Source: Acarospora socialis
Lineage: Eukaryota; Ascomycota; Lecanoromycetes; Acarosporales; Acarosporaceae
Assembly (NCBI GenBank): GCA_025617375.2
Contig: JAMYGW020000012.1
Span: forward strand, 310,001 to 374,000
Reading direction: 5' to 3'
Length of the DNA stretch: 64,000 nt
In this document: piece after piece, positions 24,307 through 34,711 of the stretch
Position numbering within the stretch: the first letter of the stretch is position 1
Layout: each line of letters starts with the position of its first letter
Made by a program: the position numbers and the translations under genes
The notes under the pieces: model-generated
What the model was told of the DNA's origin: nothing
Databases searched by the model: none
The model's input: only the letters and a program-made list of their open reading frames with translations

Positions 24307-25792
24307 TGGAGGACTGGTCAGGAGGCGCGTGGGCGAGACGTCTAGGCAAGTGATTGTGAAGCCTGGGCGTCTTGATACCCAATCTGGGCGACAACACCAC
24401 CCGCCGAGCACCACAACCGTGGGTAGGCGTAGGCTGATTTGAGGATGAAGTGCTGCAATTAATCTATCGACTTTTGCGCATTATTGCCAGCAACTGGCTC
24501 TTGACATTGCTGTCCAGCACAGAGGGGATTAAGGTAAGGTAATGAAGTTCAACAGTTTCAAGTTACAGATGAAGCCCCGTTGTTACGGTCCCCACTTAGC
24601 GATGGTGGTTTCACCTCCGATAATCCGTACAGAGGCTACATAAAGTACTGACGAGGACAGTTCAGTGGGAGTACAGGACACGGTGGTAGAGTATCTTATT
24701 CAGTGGTCCAGTCGAAGTTGAAAATTGAGCACTGTCGACCGACGCATTATTAGAGTATATTCTTGCTCACTCAACTCGTATCAGCTGTACGTTCGTAGTT
24801 TGTCACTCAGTAAGAACTTGACAGCCGACCTGCCGATGCGATACGACCATACGAGCGCCTTGGCTTGTTTTGTAATACTAAGAATCAGATAGTCAGACAT
24901 ATACGGAGTAGCAGAATGATGTTCTACTTCAAAAATAAACAACGATCATTTGTACATAGTATACTCACTCACGATACTCCGTGCAACTGGAGATCCTTGC
25001 GGCTCTTCGGGGCGCATCGCTTGGATCCTGCAAAGGGGTAATTAAGCGAAGATCATGAAGGAGTCAACTCTGCTTCCTACAAATCACTTAACCACCTTCG
25101 GAGCAGGGGCGAGAAGCTTCAGGAGCGTATGAACCTTAAGAGGACATGACGTCGAGTATGTGTACTACCACAATCACAGCAATTCGTTCCAACGGTCCAA
25201 ACAGGCGGGCTTCGGAACCCCTTACCTTACCTCCACCAAGCGCGAAAGAAGAATGCCAAGCCGGAGCAACTAACCCTGGTCAGCCTGGTACTAAGCGTGG
25301 AAGCGCGTCAAGCATTGGTGGACTTTATCTTCGTCGACTCAGGCACAACCTTCTCAATCGGAACATCACCGCGATGATTGGGCCGGTATGACGCCTAAAT
25401 CCTCCAGAAAGGAATGGATAGATCAACGACACAGCGCGGGAGATGCCTCCCTGTGGAGTACCTTAACTTAACGTCTCCCTGCGGCACAGCACATATCTCT
25501 CCTTATGTATACCTATCGTACTCAAAGGGGATACGGACGAGTCATGGGGGCCGAAGTCTTTTCTTGTGTTGACCTCGTACTCGCTCTTAACTCGTGCCTT
25601 CTCCATTCACCTATAGCTTTCTATATAGCAATGTATATATAGATTGACTGTCCTCACCGTCTTTCATCCACCCACCTTACCTATCCTTAGCATACTCTAT
25701 CCCTTTTTCTGAGATAGGTATCATTATCACCATCATTCCATCCTCAAGCATCACGCAAGCGAAGTTTGTTCCCAGACACATCATCCTCCATC
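24307..25792. other. Divergent intergenic region
   Basis: About 1.5 kb upstream of two divergent genes. No supported gene; the open frame at 25146-25391 is short and family-less. It carries one perfect TACGGAGTA nonamer (24902-24910) and a near copy (TACTCCGTG, 24975-24983). The end of the region holds the promoter of the small secreted protein gene. Confidence 0.5.
25634..25641 (+). promoter_or_regulatory. TATA-box-like string
   Basis: TATATATA about 150 bases upstream of the ATG at 25793. The position fits a TATA box for a strongly regulated secreted-protein gene with a leader of roughly 100 bases. There is no direct evidence of use. Confidence 0.35.
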
Positions 25793-26811
25793 ATGCAGCT
25801 TCCCTCGATCACATGCAGCCTCCTGGCACTTGCGTCACTGGCTTCCTGCCGTGCTCTGCGATCTCGCGCCGGCCTCGTCCGCCAGTACTTCGAGATCCCG
25901 TGCCTGGAAACGCATGCGAGTAATGGTCTCGCAAATAGCAGTGTTAACAACACCATCAGCTGTGAGTTGACGGAACCCTACACTTCACCTCCTGCCGCCG
26001 TCTCCTCTAGCCTCACAACACAATCACCTCGATCTGCGTCTAGAACAACTCACTGACTTTTCAAACCCAACAACAGTCACATTCCACGACCCCAAAACCA
26101 ACACATCCGCCACCTGCGCTGCCACATTCCTCTCTTCCTCCCCTCCGACAGAGCGCAGATCCTGCAGCCCGGACAAGCATTTCGGTTGGTCCATGGGTCG
26201 CTTCGACGACATCTCCTCGTTTGAGCTCAATCTACAACATACGTACGAGGATCCTACGTAAGTCTTCCCGTCAAGGAAACCTCGACTTCACTAGACCACA
26301 CTTTCCCTTTCCCTTCACGTTCACCTCGTCCAGGAACCAGTCAACCCCTCCCTTCATTCTCACTCGACCCTACATCATCCTCCCCCCTTACACCGCCACG
26401 AACCCCTTGCCAATCTCCTATGTTCATCCACAACCCCCTTCCCCCCCCTCTTCAACCTGCCCTCCGCCCTATCACCTCTTCTCCTCTACGCACCACCCAC
26501 TCCACCCACTCCCTCCACACACGCCCCCCACGCTCCCACCCAACCCCCCCAATCGCCCCTCCCGTCTCATCCCTCAAGCCCACCCACTAATACCCGCCTC
26601 TCTCGGACCCAGCAGCGTCGGCGACCCACCCTGGGACTTCATCACCACGTTCGGCAGCACCAACATCACCGCCAGCACCGACCCCAGCTCCGACGCCAAC
26701 GCTACTCCGTACGCCTGCGTGCCCGGCACACACGAGGATAGGAGCTGTCAGATCCCCCCAGGCAAGGGGCCGATTCGGGTGGCGATTACGGAGGCGATTG
26801 CGAAGAGGTGA
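25793..26811 (+). CDS. Small secreted cysteine-containing protein
   Basis: Exons 25793-25961, 26077-26257 and 26616-26811; 181 residues. MQLPSITCSLLALASLASCRA is a good signal peptide with likely cleavage near residue 20. The mature part has five cysteines and several N-glycosylation sequons (NSS, NTS, NIT, NAT). Splicing gives NNTISFTFHDPKTNTSATC and then TYEDPTVGDPPWDFITTFGS, both continuous and sensible. Such proteins (SFTFHDP near the N-terminus, a WDF or YxF motif near the middle, C-terminal cysteines) are common in dothideomycete secretomes, some being Alt a 1-like. I do not claim a specific fold. A cell-wall or host-interaction role is inference. The second intron (358 nt) is unusually long and C-rich. 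Its acceptor at 26614-26615 is chosen by frame; a nearby AG at 26611-26612 shifts the frame. Confidence 0.7.
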
Positions 26812-27214
26812 TGGGTGGTTTGTTGTCTGTGAGGGCTGGCGAGTTGGGGAGGGTTGCGTGAGGGTGTTGGGTAGGGGAGACTGGAGAGGAGAGGGGATTG
26901 GGAGGAAGGGATGCGTGGTGTGAGAAAGGGTGAAGGGATGGGATAGCTATTGGATTGGTAATGGTAATGACTTAGAATAGACTCGGACTGAGAATGAAAG
27001 GCTCTAATGTCTAGTCATGTGGCAGAACACGAGCAGAGCAGGTCCATTGTCATGACAGATCTGCACCCGACGCCGACCGTAGAATCTCATTACTGTAGAC
27101 CCTAGGCCTATGCTATGGAAGGAACTTCTACCTCCCCCTCCCTGCCCGACTCTACAAGTCTCCCCACCCATCCATGCAACCTCAACTTCAAACACCATCT
27201 CCCACTCCCAGCCA
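26812..27214. other. Convergent intergenic region
   Basis: About 400 bases between the secreted protein gene (+) and carboxypeptidase Y (-). It is G-rich on the + strand just after the stop codon and C-rich towards the carboxypeptidase end. No gene seen. Confidence 0.5.
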
Positions 27215-29057
27215 CTAGCCTTTGAACCACTCCCCTCCCAACCACCGATTAAAGAACTCCAAGCTCGCCTCCGGCTGATCGAGCGGCACCATGTGCCCTC
27301 CACCATGACTATACAACCACAATAATCAGTGGATGTGTCTCAACACAAGATATCCCTTCTGGGAAAGAGGGAAGGGGGGTCCGTACATTCTCATAAACGT
27401 AAAGTTGCCACTGCTCTTGACCTGGCCGATCTTCTTGCCATCGCCATCGAGCTTCAGATCCTCGAGCTTCACACCATTGTAGGCTTTCTTGCCGGGCCAC
27501 TCGAGCGCTTCGGTCCAGGCAAGGTTGCCGAGCCAGTTGCAGATGAAGTCGGCGTCGCCCTGCGCGTTGGTTGATGGATGTCAGTGGTGTGTTGTGTGTC
27601 TTGAACGGGGAATTTATAGAGGGGAGAAGGGGGGAATAACTTACGGCGTAGACCAAGATGGGAATCTTCTCCAGAAGACCCGGCACGAGGCGATGGAACG
27701 GCTGCATCCAGTCGCCCTGGAAGAGGAAGTTGCGATTGATGTCGAAGTTGCAGCTGTCGTAACTAGCGACCTCGGCGCCGAGGGCCTTCATGACCTTCTT
27801 GTCGTTCAGGTAGCTGCTGATCCAGCCGAGCTGGGTGTAGCACAGGTTGCCGCTGTCCTCGCACTTGCCGCGGACGTCGTAGACGTTCTGGCCCGTGCGC
27901 TGGTAGGGGCCGAGGAGCGCGTTGTTGCAGTAGATGGACGCCGGCACGCACGACCAGACGCTCTCGCTGTCGTAGCAGCTTTGGATCAACGATTGGCAGC
28001 GGGGCAGCGCGTTGTCCATGGCTTGACATTCGCTTTCGTCAAGCACGGCGGGCCATCCGCCGTCGCCGCAGGCCATGGGTCGGTAGTACTCGTATTGGGT
28101 CAAGCCGTCTGTGAGGCCGTTGCCGATGAGTACGGACTTGAGGTTGATGTTTCTCTTCTTGTGGCTGAGGATCTCGGAGCTGAAGACGGGGATGTAGTGT
28201 CCCGCGTACGATTCGCCGGCGATGTGGAAATCCTGATGCGCGTACTCTGGGAATTGCTTGAAGAAGAGGGTGAGGAGAGCATAGACGTCTTTGCCGGCGG
28301 CGATGGTGTTGCTGACGCTGCTGCCGCTGTAAGAGTAGCCGACGTTAACAGGCTGGTCTAAGAATATGACGGAGGCGTTCGAGTTCCATGAGTAAGGGTT
28401 GTAGACAAGGTTCAAGTTCTTATCGATTGATGAGGGACCAAGCTCGAGGAAGAGCCCTGTCAGTGACGAGCAGCCCGGACCGCCGTTGAGCCATAAGACA
28501 ACTGGGTCGTTCTTTGGGTCGTTGCGAGATTCAAAGAACCCTGCCATACATCAGCCTTCGTAATGACATCTGCAAGTGATACTTTACGTACAGTAGAAGA
28601 GATGCTTGTCGTCCTCCTCATCATCCAAGTACCCACTGTACTGCTTAACGCCAGGGTCAACTCCGAGAATGCTCGGATCAACTTTCTTCGCTCTTAGATT
28701 GTACGCCTCGAGCTTGCCGTCGACATCTCGTTCCTTCCCGCCATCGGCGGTCTCAACCCAAACGCTTTGTACATCTGCACCCCTCACGATGTGGTCCCAC
28801 TCGCTGTCCGGTCGACGACGATGCTTCTTCGGTGGCGAAAAGAAGCTTGCTTTCTCCATCGCCTCGGGAAACATCATCGCGACTTCATCCCAAACGGCTC
28901 GGGCTTCGGAAGTGAAGGACTTCAGGTGCTGTTGGAGCGCGTGGAAAGGCTTAGTCCAGGCATCGGAAGCTTGCTGTGGCAGTTGGAACACATGCTGATG
29001 AGGCGCAACAGCAGCAGACGCTGCACCGAACAGCAGTGCAGATGTATAAATCTTCAT
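27215..29057 (-). CDS. cpyA: Vacuolar serine carboxypeptidase (carboxypeptidase Y)
   Basis: Exons 29057-28592, 28540-27645, 27559-27387, 27308-27215; 542 residues, matching the usual 540-560 of fungal [21 protein letters not shown] is a signal peptide, followed by a propeptide of about 100 residues. The catalytic triad is visible: Ser in GESYAGHY (about 266), Asp in [11 protein letters not shown] (about 458), His in [10 protein letters not shown] (about 517). [13 protein letters not shown] is the oxyanion and substrate-recognition loop. CPY is a family S10 exopeptidase that removes C-terminal residues in the vacuole after proteinase A activates it. The splices restore [24 protein letters not shown] and [12 protein letters not shown]. 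It reaches the vacuole through the ER and Golgi. An open frame upstream of the ATG is leader sequence. Confidence 0.96.
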
Positions 29058-29420
29058 TTTGGTGGTGCTGTCGATGGACGCTCGTGGAGCGAGGCGGCCG
29101 GGTATAGGCAGCAAAAATCCTGCCGAAGGTTGGAGCTCTTAACTGATGGCCTCTAAGTGAACGAAGAACGACTGTCGAGAGCGAGTGTGTGTTAAGTAAG
29201 TGATGCCGAAAGCACCGTGTGACACACTGGAACACAAGTGATGATGGAGAAGCTAGGTGGATAGCAAATGATGGATGTTGGAGGCTTGCGTAAGTCACAG
29301 GGTCCTGCAGCGGATCGCTTTCCGTCTCCAGGTCGATCGATGATGCAGTTTCGGCCAATGCTGATAAGCTTCTGTCACTAAACTACGTTGGGCATATCAA
29401 TCCAGCAAATTAACATATTT

Positions 29421-29591
29421 AAGGGTTGAGCGAAAATGATGTATGAGCGAAAAGCTAGCCTGATCAGGCAGTTATTTAACCGAATCAGGCAGCTTTCCAA
29501 GTTGCGCTGTCTTCGAGCGCTGCCTGATTCGGTTAAATAACTGCCTGATCAGGCTAGCTTTTCGCTCATACATCATTTTCGCTCAACCCTT
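29421..29591. repeat. Perfect 73-bp inverted repeat with 25-base loop
   Basis: Left arm 29421-29493 and right arm 29519-29591 are exact reverse complements; the loop is 29494-29518. Pairing extends a few bases outward with one mismatch. The arms contain two copies of GAGCGAAAA and a CTGATCAGG palindrome. It has no coding capacity. The shape fits a foldback or MITE-type DNA element, and the lack of mismatches suggests recent insertion or a process that keeps the arms identical. Confidence 0.9.
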
Positions 29592-29607
29592 GAATATAGG
29601 TACGTTA

Positions 29608-29843
29608 CTATGGTTTCAGGTCGTAAATGAATGCCGTGTGGCTCTTCTGGATGTATGGGAGTGCTCCTCAGATTCATAAAAAACCATCCATAAGTATCCA
29701 TACTTCATAGCATACAACATAATATGGAGACCTCCATGTAACACAGAAAGCTTTTCCAAGGAATCTATGCCTCAGTACCTTCCAGTCTCGTGCTGTATTG
29801 GAGTGCTCCATGATTGGCATTCATTTACGACCTAGAACTATAG
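29608..29843. repeat. MITE-like element with terminal inverted repeats
   Basis: The 18-bp termini AGGTCGTAAATGAATGCC (29618-29635) and its exact complement (29816-29833) enclose about 180 bases. Pairing continues outward with about three mismatches to 29608 and 29843. A GGAGTGCTCC-like string occurs once near each end inside the element. It lies only 16 bases from the 73-bp hairpin and may be a separate non-autonomous DNA element inserted at the same site. Confidence 0.7.
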
Positions 29844-29871
29844 AATCACCCCCAACTCAACGATTTACTAC

Positions 29872-31284
29872 TCATTTCACCATCTGCCGCAATCTTTCCA
29901 GGTTCTGCAAATAAGCACAACACAGCGACAGTCAACCCGCACTTGCTCCCGTCTAAGTGAGATGTTGCTCTGGTGGAACCAAAAGATGGCCAGCGCTGTG
30001 TATCCATACCTTCCCCACGCAAGTCTCGGCGAAGCCTCGCATGGCTTTCTTGGTGTTGAACACCCATTGCACCGCCTTCCTCTCATCGAGATCGATTTTC
30101 ACGGTGAGCACGTCGCGTTCTCCGATCTGGGTATGGTCTTTCAGGTGCTCATATTTCTTGTGGATTCCAGATGCGATGTGGCCAATCAGGAGGTCCTTCT
30201 CGTCGAGGTAGTCCAGCTCGTCTGGGACCATGAACCCTCTCCGACTGTGCCAGATAAGCTTCTTCCACGCGTCCGTAGGTTTCTGGCCGTCACCGCACCA
30301 GAGATACTCCGTGGCAAGGCTGTCGGTGAAGCTTTCCGGCACGGCGACTTGGATGAACGCAATTTCGGAGGCGGACATCTTATGCTTGCACCATTGGGCA
30401 TATCTGTCGGCAGTCTCCTTCTGAGGGGTCCAGTAGGCGACTCTTCTGGTGCCGGAGAAATCTCCAGGAACGGTGGAGATGGCTTCGAGAGAGATCTGGC
30501 TTGTCATTTGGTTGTAGAAATTCTCGGCCTTTTGTCGAGACCCGGCTCGCCAGATCATGGTATGTTTGTCAATAGCTGAAGGGGCGGCGACCAAGGCCCG
30601 AAGCGGGTCTGTCCTGGCTTTACGCCCTTTTGGACTAGCCATGGATGGCGCTTGATGCCCAGGACGACTTTTGGCGCGACGGAGTCTGGCTGCTTCCAAT
30701 CTCATTTTCTCATTCATTGTTTCTAACGTCTCATAGGTAGTCTCGATGGCGTCAAGGGCCCAATACTTGCAGGAAGCCGTATAGCGGAGGTCCTCAAACT
30801 CGGGAAGGAGAATTGCTGTTCGCAGCTTGTCGTTGATCCCAAGGCTTCGAAGGCAAAAGTCCCAGTCATCACTCGCACAGGTTGCATCGGGGGTTGGGTT
30901 TTCGTCAATCTGCCAGAAGGCGAAGTCCAGGAAGCGCGCAGGCATGTCCGCGGGTTTATTGATGTACCGCTCCCAGAGGCTCGCTGTAATCGCATCATCA
31001 AACCCCAGGAAAGCATATGTCTCCAGGCTTTGAAGTTCTGCAGGGATCTCGATCTCTTCCGCTTCTTCACGGACAAAAGACGCTGTGAAGCTCTCAGGGG
31101 AAATTTCTCGTTCCGTAGATGACGATGCCGATGTGCTGCGCGAGGGCAATGAAGATGGAGGTGAAATGGTCGATGTGGAGATTTTGCGTTTGTTATTGAT
31201 GATAGCCGTCATAAGCCCTTCCTCTTCGAAGAAACGAGCTACATCTTCGGAAAGAATTGGAGATGAACCGGTAGGAGATTCCAT
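29872..31284 (-). CDS. Fungal protein of unknown function, 435 residues
   Basis: Exon 1 is 31284-30010 and a likely exon 2 is 29904-29872 (105-nt intron), giving the end ETCVGKNLERLRQMVK. Without that intron the frame stops at 29953 after VWIHSAGHLLVPPEQHLT. The ATG at 31284 has good context. Residues 1-75 are Ser-rich. The middle includes ITASLWERYINKPADMPARFLDFAFWQI and a helix with YETLETMNEKMRLEAARLRRAKSRPGH. The C-terminal third (about 255-425) is compact: HTMIWRAGSRQKAENFYNQM, FSGTRRVAYWTPQKETADRYAQW, LIWHSRRGFMVPDELDYL and AVQWVFNTKKAMRGFAE. The IWRAG and YWTP-ETADRYA spacing is loosely like an ADP-ribosyltransferase fold, but key residues cannot be confirmed by eye. No signal peptide. 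Function unknown. Confidence 0.7.
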
Positions 31285-31934
31285 GGTGGCGTTGGACTTA
31301 AGGGGGAGTGGAATGCAATATGGAGGGTACGTTGCTTGTCAAGAGGTATCGCACAGTGGTAGTAAGACTCGAGACTGAGGGAGAGAAAGAGGGCTGGTGT
31401 GGACGAAGGAAACGAAGGGGCACACTTATAGGGATACTTATAGGTCTAAAGAGACAATGGAGAACAGACATTCAGCTCAAAACAGTCAAGCATGTAATCA
31501 CCAAAGAGACAGCGGAGTCCAGTACAATGTCTACAAATATTTCTATGGCTCTTAGCTAACATCAGAATACCGCCAAAAGTGGTCAAGTAACACTAGACTG
31601 ACCGCTTGGGTCAGGTAAACCTGAGGCAACCCGGTGGCAAACTGACCCACTGACCCGGTCAGTTACTGAATTTCAACCCGACGGGTCGGCCACTTGGAAA
31701 CGGCAAATGTCTCCGGTCTACCCTGATCTCTGCAAGTCGCATTTGTATCTACCCTTTTTACTAATATATACCCCAAATTCTTACGTCGGGGGCGATTCTA
31801 GTAATTTGCCGACATCAATCACGTGCTCCTCTTTTCATTGATACAGCGTTTAGAGATTTCGTAATAATGAATATTAAAGGGTATACAAGTTATACATCTG
31901 AGCCACAACCTAAACTCAAGGGTAAATCGCAAGT
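31285..31934. promoter_or_regulatory. Divergent promoter region
   Basis: About 650 bases shared as upstream sequence by the 435-residue protein gene (-) and SDO1 (+). At 31587-31673 repeated TGACC/GGTCA strings form an imperfect inverted repeat; see findings. An AT-rich part lies at 31755-31910. No gene seen. Confidence 0.5.
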
Positions 31935-32988
31935 ATGCCGGTGGGCATCAATCAAGTAAGTTTATCACACTCTTACGTCCTCACCATTACTAACCCCTTG
32001 TAGCCCTCGAACCAAATCCGACTTACCAACGTATCTCTCGTGCGTCTAAAGAAAGGTGGGTACTACTCCAGCTATGGCATTATTCAGCCCTCTTGACGTA
32101 GTCCCCGCAGGCAAGAAGCGCTTCGAGATCGCCTGCTACAAGAACAAAGTGCTAGAATGGCGCAGCGGGGTCGAGACCGACCTAGACAACGTCCTCCAGA
32201 TCCCTTCCGTCTTCCTCTCCGTCGGTAAGGGTCAGACCGCGCCTTCGCAAGATCTCGCCAAGGCCTTCGGGCCCAAAACACCCCTCAACGACATCATCCT
32301 CGAGATCCTGAACAAAGGCGAGCTGCAAGTGGGCGAGAAGGAGCGGCAGGCGCAGCTGGAGCGGGTGCACAACGAAGTGATCGATATCGTTGCGGGCAAG
32401 CTGGTGGACCCCAAGAGCAAGCGGGTCTACACGACGGGCATGATTGACAAGGCGCTCGATCAGCTCAGCAGTCAGGGGACGCAGAAACATGAGGAGGGGA
32501 AGGGAAGTGGGACCGCGACGCCGACGAGCGGGCGCGAGGACGGGGAGCAGAAGGAGAAGGGGAAGGGGAGGGAGATGCCGACGTGGACGGGGGTGGTGAC
32601 GACGAGGTCGGCCAAGTCGCAGGCGCTGGATGCGATGAAGGCGCTGATTGCGTGGCAACCGATTCCTGTGTCGCGCGCTAGGATGAGGTTGAGGATAACC
32701 TGTCCGACTAGTATACTGAAGCAACCTATTAAGGTAGCTCCGAGAGGCAAAGCAGCGGAGGCAGACGCCGATGGTGCGGAAGAGAAGGCGAAAGGGACGG
32801 TGAAAGATCACATTCTGAGCTTTGTGGAACAGGTGGAGAATCAAGACGTTGTGGGTGAGGAGTGGGAAGTGACCGGGTTCGTGGAGCCGGGAGCGTTTAA
32901 AGGTCTTGGCGAATTCATTGGCGGCGAGACGAAGGGGAGAGGGAGGGTAGAAGTTTTGGATATGGCAGTTACTCACGAAGGAGACTGA
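31935..32988 (+). CDS. SDO1: SBDS/Sdo1 ribosome maturation protein
   Basis: Exons 31935-31955, 32004-32055 and 32111-32988; 316 residues. The spliced N-terminus, MPVGINQPSNQIRLTNVSLV followed by RLKKGKKRFEIACYKNKVLEWR, is the hallmark of SBDS. Next come VLQIPSVFLSVGKGQTA, DIILEILNKGELQVGEKER and QLERVHNEVIDIVAGKLVDP, which cover the FYSH and central helical domains. The protein works with the GTPase Efl1 to release eIF6/Tif6 from pre-60S subunits in the cytoplasm. Compared with yeast Sdo1 (about 250 residues) it is longer, owing to two charged low-complexity inserts (about residues 145-185 and 235-260), a common state in Pezizomycotina. The first exon is only seven codons. It sits tail-to-tail with RPS18 by position alone. 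Confidence 0.95.
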
Positions 32989-33302
32989 GACTTGCTTATG
33001 CTACACTTCTCAACGGTTGTTGATCCCATCTTAGCGTGCATGGCGGTTTGCTCTCTATCATGACGAAGCTTCTGCTTGGATATACCCTTATCATTTTTAG
33101 GAAGTTCTGGTGGCAACGCAGCATATGTCATAGCAACTCCTTGATACTCGTACTATAAGCATCCTTTACAATACGAATGAAGCGCAAGTGTACCGTGAAT
33201 CGTCCTTTCCCTGTCATACCACGGCGAAGTGAACAGATAAGGCGCCACAAAATTGATGAGTTTCTCGTCCTATCTGCACCTCTCTCCGACCTCATGGTTT
33301 GT
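32989..33302. other. Convergent intergenic region
   Basis: About 314 bases between the stop codons of SDO1 (+) and RPS18 (-). Only 3' UTR sequence is expected; nothing else seen. Confidence 0.55.
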
Positions 33303-33909
33303 TTAACCCTTCTTCTTCGACACACCCACAGTCCTACCTCTCCTACCCGTAGTCTTCGAGTGCTGTCCACGAACCCTCAAGCCCCAGTAATGACGGAGAC
33401 CACGATGCGCACGGATCTTCTTCAGCCTCTCCAAATCCTCACGCAGCTTGCTGTCCATACCGTTGGCCAAGACCTGGGTATCCTTGCCATCCACAATATC
33501 GCGCTGACGATTGAGGAACCATGTGGGGATCTTGTACTGAGTGGGGTTTTGAATGATAGTGACGATACGCTCGAGCTCCTCCGAAGTGATCTCACCGGCT
33601 CTAAATCGCATATCAGTCTAGAGTTCGACGTCGGTGCCGTAGATCCAGCTTACCGCTTGTTCAGGTCCACATCGGCCTTCTTGCAAACCAAGTTCGAGTA
33701 CCGACGTCCGACACCCTTGATTTTGGTCAAGGCATACATGATCTTCTGCTTGCCGTCGACATTGGTGTTGAGGAGTCGGAGGATGAATTGGAAGTTCGAC
33801 TTTTCGCCTGTGACGAGAGCTGGCTAACAATCAGCAAATCTCTTCTACTCTCGTCTGCCATCTGTTTCAAGCTCGTCTATGTGTTAGGATTTCCACGAGA
33901 CTTACACAT
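33303..33909 (-). CDS. RPS18: 40S ribosomal protein S18 (uS13)
   Basis: Exons 33909-33906, 33819-33654 and 33600-33303; 155 residues, the normal length. The first exon is four bases (ATG plus one base); joined to exon 2 it gives [21 protein letters not shown]. Then come [22 protein letters not shown] and [21 protein letters not shown]. The C-terminus holds the classic [17 protein letters not shown] and [16 protein letters not shown], which contact 18S rRNA and the P-site tRNA in the small-subunit head. Introns of 86 and 53 nt interrupt the start, as is usual for fungal ribosomal protein genes. No oddities apart from the minute first exon. Confidence 0.96.
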
Positions 33910-34711
33910 AATGGCGGTACGCTGGGCGGGTATCGCTCGATGCCGTCGTCGTAGTGTCGATATGCGATATGGTAGTCGAGAGGCGTTGTGGGATTACTTC
34001 ACTAGCGCCTCGCTTATGGAATAGGGCTAGCGCCTCATTCAATTCAACGTCCCTCAAGGCGTCCACTTCTACGCCAGGATCCTTTGTACATAATAGTACC
34101 ACCAAAGCTCAGGACTTGTTACTTGCTACTCATGCAACTCTCAACCAAGATGAAGGGGAAATACGAAGGCTATTTGCAAGATTCTCCCCCACCCCCAGAC
34201 CTTGATCCTTAAGGAGATACAGCGACGATATCATACAATTCTGAGAACTGGTGTATCGATCTATTACCTATATCTGCGGTAATCGTTTGCTGGGTTTCAG
34301 GAGTGGTTTATGGCTTGAAGAATACTGATGTTAAAAGCCCTCCAGAGTCGGGGGAGTCTGAGGACGGGGAGAATTTTGCAAGTAGCCTTCGTATTGTCTT
34401 CGGTCTTTGAAACGCCCAAGCGTGGCGAGCTCGGGACTTTCTGAGGCACTTCATCTAGTATAGAAAGGGGTTCAGGGCGAATTTCAGCATTCTCTTAACA
34501 TTCATCGCCTTCCAATGCGGAACTGTTTACCTCAGCGACTGCTGCTTCTATTTCTTAAGTCGTCTCGTCTTATCGGAAGCGACCTGGGCATCATGTGTGA
34601 GGTCAGGTTCTATTACGTGTCTCTCATTCGCTCCGTTTTCCTCTTGCTACCGGTCCAAGTCTCAACATGTCCCAGCTTAGGGAGCAGGATACGTTACCAA
34701 TCGTCCTCGCA
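33910..34711. other. Intergenic region containing a MITE-like element
   Basis: About 800 bases between the RPS18 start and the end of the J-domain gene. The first part is the RPS18 promoter. 34160-34395 is an inverted-repeat element (see below). The last 300 bases hold no recognised feature. Confidence 0.5.
34160..34395. repeat. MITE-like element, copy A
   Basis: Terminal inverted repeats of about 40 bases at about 80 percent identity: the left begins AATACGAAGGCTATTTGCAA (34160) and the right, read on the minus strand, begins AATACGAAGGCTACTTGCAA (34395). Both arms end near CAGAC. Total 236 bases, no coding capacity. A related element of about the same length lies at 36476-36712, so this looks like a small non-autonomous DNA transposon family. 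Confidence 0.65.

Larger units (their letters stand above)
29058..29871. other. Intergenic region holding two inverted-repeat elements
   Basis: About 815 bases between the start of carboxypeptidase Y and the end of the 435-residue protein gene. The first 340 bases are the CPY promoter side. The remainder is almost entirely two short inverted-repeat elements (29421-29591 and about 29608-29843), listed separately. No gene. Confidence 0.6.
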
